DNA of 56,201 nt, from contig CAMEKM010000006.1 of assembly GCA_945921355.1 (NCBI GenBank), positions 1-56,201 of the forward strand, in the 5' to 3' direction. Source of the stretch: an uncultured Bacteroidales bacterium. Lineage in GTDB: Bacteria > Bacteroidota > Bacteroidia > Bacteroidales > Paludibacteraceae. Below the pieces are notes generated by a model. That model was not told where the DNA came from, made no database searches, and saw only the letters and a list, made by a program, of their open reading frames with translations. Position numbers and translations under genes: made by a program. Below, one piece after another: positions 15,585 through 22,917 of this stretch; position 1 is the stretch's first letter, and every line of letters starts with the position of its first letter.

Positions 15585-17279
15585 TTACTCTACTACCAAT
15601 TGTTTGAACTTGGCGTGGCGTTTCTCATCTTGCATGAGCAAGTTCATCTTGAATTGTCCATCACGAGCACCTTCGGCGATACATTGTGCCTTGAACTTCT
15701 CGAATGATTGCTCCACCAAACGATGTGTGATAGGGTCTTTCACGCGGAAAGAAGCACGCTTAGCATCGTACTCAATATTCATCTGTTTTAACTCCTCATC
15801 TACCAATCTGGTAAAGTTCTCCGCTTGCTCTTGGGTAGTGGATTGGTCAGCAAACTCATAGTAGAAATGATAAGCAGACTTCTCCATATCGGCAAAACCA
15901 ACGAAGAACTTGGTCATCATCCCACTCTTCTCCTCAGCAGCATGCACTGCCTCAATGAATTGACGCTCATGCAGTTTCTCGCCTGTCATGGTGACAATGC
16001 CATTCACCTTCTGAATCATGTGTACAGTAGGCGTGTTGCAGAAGGAAGGTCCCACCTCCAATAGGTCATTCATGTTATAGCGATACAAGCCCGCAAAGGT
16101 GGTCACATAAGGACAATAGCGTTTGCCTGCTTGCAGCTCGTGAAGTTGCAGAAAATGTTTATTTTCGCTCTCCAGTTCTTCCTCTGCTACAAACTCGTAG
16201 TAATGGAAATGTGGGAAAAGTACCGTATTTACCGTATCATCAAGCACTAAGCCGAAGCGGCACTCCGATGCGAAATAACCAAACTCTTGGTGCAACATCT
16301 GCTCTGGGAACGAGCCATTAATCTTGTCCAGATACACAGCCGTATTACCGCACTTCCAAGTATTGAGAATCTGCATGTTAGGCCAATAGTGCTTAGGCTG
16401 CACAGTACCATATTGTGCCTTCAACGCACGCAATTCAGCTGCACGCTCTGGATTTGGTTTCAGATATGGCTGAATATCCTCACGAATCCATTGTGGGATA
16501 TTCAGTTTCGCATTCAGCGTACCATGCTCAATATCAGTACAATAATCATCATAGTACTCATTGACATTATTTTGCATTTCCACGATAGTTGAGGGGTTGG
16601 CAGTCACCACAAGGGTGATATTACGCTCAATACCCATACGCATCAAGGTATAATAGCGGGCGGTATAATCCTCAATAGAGAAGACTGATGCTGGCGAAGC
16701 GTAGAGTTTCTTGACAAAGCCAGGACAGTCGCGCTGCGTAACACCACTTACCGAGCCAAACATAGTGCCATCGGGTGCTTCGCCCTCTTTCACTTTGCCC
16801 ACAATAGAAACAATCTTGCCTGTAAACACTTCTGGTCGATTTTTGATAAAGTTAAAGAGCCAGACTTTGGTCATCTTACCATAGATATTATGCAAATACT
16901 CCTTGGTAATTGGAACCCATTTTGGCTCTTTAGTCGTTCCCGAAGTAGTGGCATACAATACTGGTTTGCCCGGGAACAGGATATTCGATGCACCATGCTT
17001 GTGTTTCTCCACATAAGGGCGAAGATCCTCGTAATCATTCAGTTGTACATACTTTTGATAGCGAGCATAGAGTTCGGTATCAGTTTTTGCTTCTAAGATT
17101 TCAGCGAAATGATGCTCCTTACCATATTCTGTATCGCGTGCGTATGTAAGAATTTCTCGAAGCGTTTTCTCTTGTGCTTTGCGTGGATTTTTCGACGCAC
17201 GCTTGAGCGATAAATACTGGATTCCTCCAGCGCAACCTAACAAAAAATTAGGTACAAATGGACATGATTTTGATTCCAT
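15585..17279 (-). CDS. GH3 family adenylate-forming protein (copy 1)
   Basis: A 564-residue cytoplasmic protein of the GH3 family, named after plant auxin-responsive enzymes that activate a carboxylate with ATP and join it to an amino acid. The ATP-binding motif TTSGTT is at 111-116, followed by EPKWVPIT. FGSVSG and the C-terminal lobe follow (YRYNMNDLLEVG, TGEKLHE). Bacterial homologues have no settled function. A second copy lies at 52722-54566 with the same layout. The leader holds a hairpin (17320-17357). No convincing -33/-7 promoter was found. It stands alone, so its substrate cannot be inferred. Confidence 0.85.
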   Translation of the reverse strand: MESKSCPFVPNFLLGCAGGIQYLSLKRASKNPRKAQEKTLREILTYARDTEYGKEHHFAEILEAKTDTELYARYQKYVQLNDYEDLRPYVEKHKHGASNILFPGKPVLYATTSGTTKEPKWVPITKEYLHNIYGKMTKVWLFNFIKNRPEVFTGKIVSIVGKVKEGEAPDGTMFGSVSGVTQRDCPGFVKKLYASPASVFSIEDYTARYYTLMRMGIERNITLVVTANPSTIVEMQNNVNEYYDDYCTDIEHGTLNAKLNIPQWIREDIQPYLKPNPERAAELRALKAQYGTVQPKHYWPNMQILNTWKCGNTAVYLDKINGSFPEQMLHQEFGYFASECRFGLVLDDTVNTVLFPHFHYYEFVAEEELESENKHFLQLHELQAGKRYCPYVTTFAGLYRYNMNDLLEVGPSFCNTPTVHMIQKVNGIVTMTGEKLHERQFIEAVHAAEEKSGMMTKFFVGFADMEKSAYHFYYEFADQSTTQEQAENFTRLVDEELKQMNIEYDAKRASFRVKDPITHRLVEQSFEKFKAQCIAEGARDGQFKMNLLMQDEKRHAKFKQLVVE

Positions 17280-17319
17280 AATCGTATAAATTTTTGTTTG
17301 TTAATAGTACTTCATAATA

Positions 17320-17357
17320 TGAGGTTGCATGTTGCCTTACAACAATCTACAACCTCA
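17320..17357 (-). promoter_or_regulatory. Hairpin in the leader of GH3 copy 1
   Basis: TGAGGTTG (17320-17327) pairs with CAACCTCA (17350-17357), with inner TGTTG/CAACA. It lies 40-78 bases upstream of the minus-strand ATG and could be a 5'-UTR structure. Confidence 0.45.
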
Positions 17358-17477
17358 AAAATCAATGCGAAGTTAATAAAAATGGATAGAACATACAAAT
17401 TTTTCAGTGTTTTTTATAAGAATTATTAATGACAGATATGTTTTTCCAAAAAATAGACAAAGAAAAAAATGCTTATT

Positions 17478-17509
17478 TTTGCTTATATACATTTTTTTTT
17501 GTACCTTTG
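17478..17509 (+). promoter_or_regulatory. Promoter of the aldo/keto reductase-mfd transcript
   Basis: TTTG at 17478-17481, 20 bases, TACCTTTG at 17502-17509. The ATG follows 37 bases later. Confidence 0.8.
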
Positions 17510-17546
17510 CAACCGAATAATTATGTATCACTAAATCGCCTGCATT

Positions 17547-18497
17547 ATGGAATATAGATTTTCGGGAAAGAGTGGCCTGCAATTGCCATTGGTATCATTA
17601 GGATTATGGCATAATTTTGGTAGCGAAGATCCAGCAGATATATCCCGCGCAATGCTGTTGCACGCATGGGATAAAGGCGTGACACATTTTGACATTGCCA
17701 ATAACTACGGTCCTGCGCCAGGTACAGCAGAAATCACCTTCGGCAAAGTAGTGCGTGAGGATTTGGCGAGCCATCGCGATGAGATGATTATCTCCTCTAA
17801 GGCAGGCTATTGGATGTGGGATGGCCCTTATGGCAATGGTGGTTCGCGCAAATACCTGATCTCGTCATGCGACCAAAGTTTGAAGCGCACGGGACTGGAG
17901 TACTTTGACATCTTCTACTCGCACCGCTATGACCCCGATACACCGATAGAGGAGACGATGCAAGCATTGGCGGATATCGTGCGCGCTGGCAAGGCACTGT
18001 ATGCAGGTATAAGCAACTATCCAGCAGACAAGCAGAAAGAGGCTTACGACTATCTGTGTGCAGCACATGTGCCATGCGTGATTAGTCAGTATAAAGCAAA
18101 CATCATTTGTCCAGAGACATTGGAGGAGAACCTGCCTGTGGCACAGGCAAATGGTTCGGGCTTTATATGCTTCTCGCCTTTGGCGCAAGGATTATTGACT
18201 GACCGCTATCTCAACGGTATCCCTGCTGGTAGTCGCGCAAGCAAGAACGTCTTCCTCCGTCCAGAGCAGGTGACAGACGAGGCTGTAGCACGTGCCCAAC
18301 GATTGGGGGCTATCGCCGCTGAACGCGGACAGACATTGGCGCAAATGGCAGTGTCATGGCTGTTGGCACAAGATGTGACAAGCGTGATTGTAGGTGCAAG
18401 TAGCGTGAAGCAATTAGACGACAATTTGCAAGCTATCAATAATATCACTTTCACAGATGAAGAGATGAAGTTGATTAGGTTAAAGGTTAAAGGTTAA
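17547..18497 (+). CDS. Aldo/keto reductase (MgrA/YghZ-like)
   Basis: A 316-residue NADPH-dependent reductase with a TIM-barrel fold. The catalytic tetrad is visible: Asp49 (HFDIANNYG), Tyr54, Lys85 (IISSKAGY) and His126 (FYSHRYDP). The segment GYWMWDGPYGNGGSRKYL is characteristic of the L-glyceraldehyde-3-phosphate reductase (YghZ) branch, so detoxification of methylglyoxal-type aldehydes is likely. The last residues (LKVKG) and the stop codon are encoded by a GGTTAAA heptamer array that runs to the mfd start, 40 bases away, so the two genes are probably co-transcribed. Confidence 0.9.
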   Translation: MEYRFSGKSGLQLPLVSLGLWHNFGSEDPADISRAMLLHAWDKGVTHFDIANNYGPAPGTAEITFGKVVREDLASHRDEMIISSKAGYWMWDGPYGNGGSRKYLISSCDQSLKRTGLEYFDIFYSHRYDPDTPIEETMQALADIVRAGKALYAGISNYPADKQKEAYDYLCAAHVPCVISQYKANIICPETLEENLPVAQANGSGFICFSPLAQGLLTDRYLNGIPAGSRASKNVFLRPEQVTDEAVARAQRLGAIAAERGQTLAQMAVSWLLAQDVTSVIVGASSVKQLDDNLQAINNITFTDEEMKLIRLKVKG

Positions 18498-18533
18498 AGG
18501 TGAGAGGTTAAAGGTTAAAGGTGAAAGGTTAGA
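18478..18533 (+). repeat. GGTTAAA heptamer array across the AKR-mfd junction
   Basis: Eight 7-base units (GGTTAAA five times, plus GGTGAGA, GGTGAAA and GGTTAGA) and a degenerate ninth, GGCGATG, which contains the mfd start codon. The units cover the end of the reductase gene and the whole intergenic gap. Confidence 0.9.
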
Positions 18534-18537
18534 GGCG

Positions 18538-21500
18538 ATGGGTATGCAAATAAACGAATTACAACAGCTCTTTGATATGCATCCAGAATTGGATGTATTG
18601 TCGCAAGAATTGAGTAAAAAGGGAAATAAACATTTTTTACTCAATGGTTTGCATGCCTCTGCAAGGGCACTGATACTGCACTCACTTGCTTCTCGGCTGA
18701 GGGCACGCCAACAAGGCTGTGTATTCCTTATCGTACTTGACAATGCAGATGATGCACAATACCTATATGCTGACTTACGAGCACTTGGCAACGAAAATGA
18801 GGTGTACTATTTCCCTACTCCACATCGTCGCCGTCAAGGAATAGATGAGGCTATGGCTGTACAGCGAACGGAAGTGTTGAGTGCGTTGTTAAGTGAAAAC
18901 GGAAAACGGGAAACGGAAAACGGAAATATTATCGTTACTTACCCTGAGGCGATAGCGGATAGTGTGCCTAATCCGAAGGCACTGGAGGCAAATAAAATAT
19001 CGTTGCATGTGGGCGAAGAAATAGCCATCTCTACCCTCACCAATATGCTCCTCGACCTTCATTTTCAGCGAGTAGATTTCGTATATGAGCCCGGACAATT
19101 TGCTGTGCGTGGTGGAATAGTGGATGTGTATAGTTATGCACACGATATTCCATTCCGAATAGACTTCTTCGGTGACGAAATAGACTCTATTCGCGAATTT
19201 GAATTAGAAACACAACTATCTCAAAATAAGGTAGATAGAATAGATATTGTATCTGCGAACTCAGATAATGGCAACGAAACACTTATTATTGATTATTTGC
19301 CACAAAACACCTTGTGGATAAGCAATGATTTTTCACTCGTTCGCTACAAATACGAAAGTACTATCACCAATCAAGACACTACATTATTGACCAAAGCCAT
19401 TGACCAAAGTTCTACCATCGAAATAGGAAACAAATCGGTCTTTAATCAATACGATACGATTCACTTCGACACCCTCCCCCAACCTACTTTTAACAAGAAT
19501 TTTGACCTACTCATCGACGACCTACAACAACGCACTAAAGATGGGTATAAGATTTATATTTTGGCAGATCAAGTGAAGCAAACCGACCGATTGAAAGCCA
19601 TCTTTGATGACAAGGAATCGGGTATTCAGTTTGTGGCAGTAGATCATGCATTGCATGAGGGATTTATTGACCATACAGCAAAAATATGCTGCTATACCGA
19701 CCACCAGATATTCGAACGCTATCACCGCGTGACACTACGTTCAGAGAATGCTCGCCGTGGTAAAGCCATCATCACGCTAAAGGAGATTAACCAATTGCAA
19801 GTGGGTGATTATGTGGTACATGTGGATCATGGTATCGGTCAGTTTATGGGCTTGGTAACTACTAACTTCCACGGTCGTTCGCAAGAGAGTATCAAACTGG
19901 TTTACAAAGGTGGCGATACCGTGTTTGTGAGTATCCATAACCTGCATCGTATATCCAAATACAAAGGTCGTGAAGGTAGCGAACCTACTATATCTCGCTT
20001 AAGATCAGGCGCTTGGGAGCGCATGAAAGAGCGCACGAAAGACAAAGTAAAGGACATTGCTCGCGACCTAATCCAACTCTATGCCACTCGCAAAAAGCAG
20101 AAAGGTTTTGCCTATACGCCCGATGGCTATATGCAACATGAATTGGAGGCATCATTCCTCTATGAAGATACTCCCGATCAAGCCAAAGCGACTTTGGACA
20201 TCAAGCACGACATGGAAAGCGCTATGCCTATGGACCGTCTCGTCTGTGGCGACGTGGGCTTTGGTAAGACCGAAGTAGCGATGCGTGCCGCCTTCAAAGC
20301 CGCTACCGATGGCAAGCAGGTAGCAGTACTGGTGCCAACCACCGTACTCGCATTGCAACACTATAATACATTCAAGGAACGTTTTCGCGACTTCCCTGTG
20401 CGCGTAGAATACGTCAGTCGCACAAAGACAAGCAAACAACTTAAAGAGCTATTAGAAGACCTCAAAGCAGGCAAGATAGATATACTGATTGGTACGCATA
20501 AACTGGTAGGCAAACAAGTGGTGTGGAAAGATTTGGGCTTACTCATTATTGATGAGGAGCAGAAGTTTGGCGTGGCCGTCAAGGAGAAACTAAAAGCCCT
20601 GCGCACCAATGTGGATGTACTGACATTGACCGCTACACCTATCCCTCGTACCTTGCAATTCTCGCTACTTGGGGCGCGCGACTTGAGCGTCATCAACACT
20701 CCCCCACCCAACCGTTATCCAGTTCAGACAGAGATGATTACGCTGGATGATGAGGATATCATCAAGGAGGCTATTCAGCTGGAGATGCAGCGTAATGGAC
20801 AGATATATGTGGTGTGCAATCGTATCGAGATGTTGCCCCGCATTGAGAATCGTATCCATCGCCTCTGCCCGGAAGCACGCACCGTGATAGCCCACGGACA
20901 AATGCCACCAGGCGAAATGGAGGAAGCATTGGAGGCATTTATCAATTACGATTATGATATTCTCATATCTACCACTATCATCGAATCGGGTGTGGATATA
21001 GCCAATGTGAATACGATTATTATCCACTCGGCGCAAAACTATGGTTTGTCTGACTTGCACCAACTGCGTGGGCGCGTAGGACGCTCCAACCGCAAAGCAT
21101 ATTGCTATTTAGTGACTCCAGATAGAGAGTTGCTGTCCAGCGATGCACGCCGCAGATTAGATGCGCTGACTACTTTTGCAGAGTTGGGGGCAGGCTTCCA
21201 ATTGGCGATGCAAGACTTGGATATCCGTGGTGCGGGTAATATGTTGGGATCAGAACAAAGTGGCTTTATAGCCGACTTAGGTTACGAAACCTATCAACGC
21301 ATCTTGAACGAAGCCGTAGAAGAAATACGCGAGGAGATGTTAGCTTCATCACCCGACAATTCGACACTATTCTCTACCACACTAAACAATACTACACTAC
21401 CTAAATACTGGTGCAATGATTGCCAAGTAGAGAGTGACTTAACTCTCGGATTTCCACCTATTTACATCGAAAATATCGCAGAACGCATCAGTTTATACCG

Positions 21501-21885
21501 CGAATTAGACAGTTTGAGTGATGAAGATGCACTTCTCGCATATCAAAAGCGATTGATTGACCGATTTGGTAAATTGCCAGAGGAAGCAGAGCAACTGCTG
21601 AATGTGGTGAGATTGCGTTGGTTATGCTGCAAGATGGGTATAGAAAAAGTGATTCTCAAGCAAGAACGACTAAGTATCTATTTCACGACAAAGAGCGATA
21701 AATACTGGCAATCGGAAATGTTTAGCAAGGTGGTAGAGTTCATCTTTACTCGCCCACAACGCTGCCGTATGGTAGAAGATAAAGACCGCCAAGGCAAACC
21801 AACTGGCAAACGCTACGCCACTATTCAACAAGTGAAGACCATCAGCGGAGCATTGAATATTTTAAGTAAAATGCACGGAGAATAA
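18538..21885 (+). CDS. mfd: Transcription-repair coupling factor Mfd
   Basis: An 1115-residue ATP-dependent translocase that removes RNA polymerase stalled at DNA lesions and recruits UvrA. The N-terminal UvrB-like module is followed by an RNA-polymerase-interaction domain (QVGDYVVHVDHGIGQFMGL, about 420). Next come the helicase domains with Walker A GDVGFGKTEVA (about 571) and the DEEQ box IIDEEQKFGV (about 670), then the TRCF C-terminal domain. Length is normal. The ATG is in a degenerate repeat unit; a second in-frame ATG lies 6 bases later. A five-unit heptamer array (18893-18927) encodes a Ser/Asn/Glu-rich loop in the N-terminal module, so this loop is probably a tolerated insertion. Confidence 0.97.
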   Translation: MGMQINELQQLFDMHPELDVLSQELSKKGNKHFLLNGLHASARALILHSLASRLRARQQGCVFLIVLDNADDAQYLYADLRALGNENEVYYFPTPHRRRQGIDEAMAVQRTEVLSALLSENGKRETENGNIIVTYPEAIADSVPNPKALEANKISLHVGEEIAISTLTNMLLDLHFQRVDFVYEPGQFAVRGGIVDVYSYAHDIPFRIDFFGDEIDSIREFELETQLSQNKVDRIDIVSANSDNGNETLIIDYLPQNTLWISNDFSLVRYKYESTITNQDTTLLTKAIDQSSTIEIGNKSVFNQYDTIHFDTLPQPTFNKNFDLLIDDLQQRTKDGYKIYILADQVKQTDRLKAIFDDKESGIQFVAVDHALHEGFIDHTAKICCYTDHQIFERYHRVTLRSENARRGKAIITLKEINQLQVGDYVVHVDHGIGQFMGLVTTNFHGRSQESIKLVYKGGDTVFVSIHNLHRISKYKGREGSEPTISRLRSGAWERMKERTKDKVKDIARDLIQLYATRKKQKGFAYTPDGYMQHELEASFLYEDTPDQAKATLDIKHDMESAMPMDRLVCGDVGFGKTEVAMRAAFKAATDGKQVAVLVPTTVLALQHYNTFKERFRDFPVRVEYVSRTKTSKQLKELLEDLKAGKIDILIGTHKLVGKQVVWKDLGLLIIDEEQKFGVAVKEKLKALRTNVDVLTLTATPIPRTLQFSLLGARDLSVINTPPPNRYPVQTEMITLDDEDIIKEAIQLEMQRNGQIYVVCNRIEMLPRIENRIHRLCPEARTVIAHGQMPPGEMEEALEAFINYDYDILISTTIIESGVDIANVNTIIIHSAQNYGLSDLHQLRGRVGRSNRKAYCYLVTPDRELLSSDARRRLDALTTFAELGAGFQLAMQDLDIRGAGNMLGSEQSGFIADLGYETYQRILNEAVEEIREEMLASSPDNSTLFSTTLNNTTLPKYWCNDCQVESDLTLGFPPIYIENIAERISLYRELDSLSDEDALLAYQKRLIDRFGKLPEEAEQLLNVVRLRWLCCKMGIEKVILKQERLSIYFTTKSDKYWQSEMFSKVVEFIFTRPQRCRMVEDKDRQGKPTGKRYATIQQVKTISGALNILSKMHGE
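18893..18927 (+). repeat. Heptamer array inside mfd
   Basis: GTGAAAA, CGGAAAA, CGGGAAA, CGGAAAA, CGGAAAT at 7-base steps, encoding SENGKRETENGN. The unit type resembles the intergenic arrays at 13452 and 22778. Confidence 0.8.
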
Positions 21886-21912
21886 TATTTTTCTTAAAAA
21901 AATTGTATCGTA

Positions 21913-21944
21913 TTTGCATATTTGAGAAAAAAGCAGTATCTTTG
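21913..21944 (+). promoter_or_regulatory. Promoter of tRNA-Ser (and OMP gene)
   Basis: TTTG at 21913-21916, 20 bases, TATCTTTG at 21937-21944. Confidence 0.8.
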
Positions 21945-21958
21945 CAGTCGCATTTGAT

Positions 21959-22045
21959 GGAAAGTTGTCTGAGTGGTCGAAAGAGCCGCACTCGAAATGC
22001 GGTATACGCGTAAGCGTATCGGGGGTTCGAATCCCTCACTTTCCG
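21959..22045 (+). tRNA. tRNA-Ser (anticodon CGA)
   Basis: Acceptor GGAAAGT/ACTTTCC, anticodon loop CTCGAAA (anticodon CGA, reads UCG), a long variable arm (TACGCG-TAAG-CGTA) typical of tRNA-Ser, T-arm GGGGG/TCCCT type, and discriminator G. Confidence 0.96.
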
Positions 22046-22102
22046 CAAGAATTTGTAGAACAAAGCAATAAATTAAAAAAAACAACTAAAAACAAAAACG
22101 TT

Positions 22103-22588
22103 ATGAAAAAAAGTATTCTTTTGATTGCCGTTTTGGCATTTGTAGGCACAGTAGCTGCTGTAGCTCAACCACGCGCAATTGGTGCTAACTTGGGTTATGG
22201 TATTGATGTATCTTACCAACACAGCCTTGGTGAAGCTAACATGATTGACTTGTCTGTTAACATTCCTTTCTTTAATGGTATTGGTGCAACATGTACTTAT
22301 GATTGGGTTAACCCATTCGGTACTGCAATTCCTTGGAACGAGAAAGGTGAATGGAACTGGTCACTTGGTGTAGGTGCTGGTGGTGGTATCTATGGTTTCT
22401 CTGCTCCAAGCTGGTATGTAGGTGCTGTTGGTCACGTAGGTGTTGAGTACAACTTCTGGTTCCCACTCCAACTTTCAGTTGACTGGCGTCCAAACATCGG
22501 TATCGTAGGCGTTAATGGCGCAGGTCTTGACTTCAACGGAAGTGGTCTTTACAGCGGTATCACTCTTGGTGTTCGCTACTTGTTCTAA
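22103..22588 (+). CDS. Small outer-membrane beta-barrel protein
   Basis: A 161-residue protein with a signal peptide (MKKSILLIAVLAFVGTVAAVAQ) and a mature part of alternating Gly/aromatic strands (GANLGYGIDVSYQHS, LGVGAGGGIYGFS, GHVGVEYNFWFPLQLS). It ends in Phe (ITLGVRYLF), the normal signal for BAM-dependent barrel insertion. Length suggests an eight-stranded barrel. The ATG at 22103 is fixed by the signal peptide; the longer frame would run through the tRNA. No promoter or terminator separates it from tRNA-Ser, so both may come from one transcript. A terminator follows. Function is unknown. Confidence 0.85.
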   Translation: MKKSILLIAVLAFVGTVAAVAQPRAIGANLGYGIDVSYQHSLGEANMIDLSVNIPFFNGIGATCTYDWVNPFGTAIPWNEKGEWNWSLGVGAGGGIYGFSAPSWYVGAVGHVGVEYNFWFPLQLSVDWRPNIGIVGVNGAGLDFNGSGLYSGITLGVRYLF

Positions 22589-22615
22589 TAGACTTTAGAA
22601 ATAGTGAATATATCA

Positions 22616-22645
22616 ATAAGGTGTCCGAGAGGGCACCTTATTTTG
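22616..22645 (+). terminator. Terminator of the small OMP gene
   Basis: AATAAGGTGTCC pairs with GGGCACCTTATT (one T-G wobble), followed by TTTG. Confidence 0.75.
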
Positions 22646-22712
22646 TTAGGTATATCTGCATAAAGCAAACGAGAATACAGTGTTTTCTCGGAGCTCAATA
22701 TGAGATTCGAAT

Positions 22713-22767
22713 AGTGCGGTTATAGTGCGGTTATTGTGCGGTAATTGTGCGGTAATTGTGCGGTGCG
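22713..22767. repeat. 11-bp tandem array (AGTGCGGTTAT)
   Basis: Five consecutive 11-base units: AGTGCGGTTAT twice, TGTGCGGTAAT twice, and TGTGCGGTGCG. Located between the convergent OMP and nrdJ genes. Confidence 0.92.
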
Positions 22768-22777
22768 AGTAGAGAAC

Positions 22778-22805
22778 GTGAAAAGTGAAAACGAGAAATG
22801 GAAAG
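22778..22805. repeat. Heptamer array (GTGAAAA)
   Basis: GTGAAAA, GTGAAAA, CGAGAAA, TGGAAAG at 7-base steps, 10 bases after the 11-bp array. Confidence 0.65.
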
Positions 22806-22845
22806 CATCAAAATAAGGAAGTCGAATAACGAACTAATCGCTTAT

Positions 22846-22880
22846 AAAAAACAAGGATGCAAGTGTGATTGCATCCTTGT
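22846..22880 (-). terminator. Terminator of nrdJ
   Basis: ACAAGGATGCAA (22851-22862) pairs perfectly with TTGCATCCTTGT (22869-22880). On the minus strand it is followed by TTTTTTATAAG. Confidence 0.88.
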
Positions 22881-22917
22881 CATATTTGGGCTTTAAGCGA
22901 TTTGCCTTTTGCCTCTC

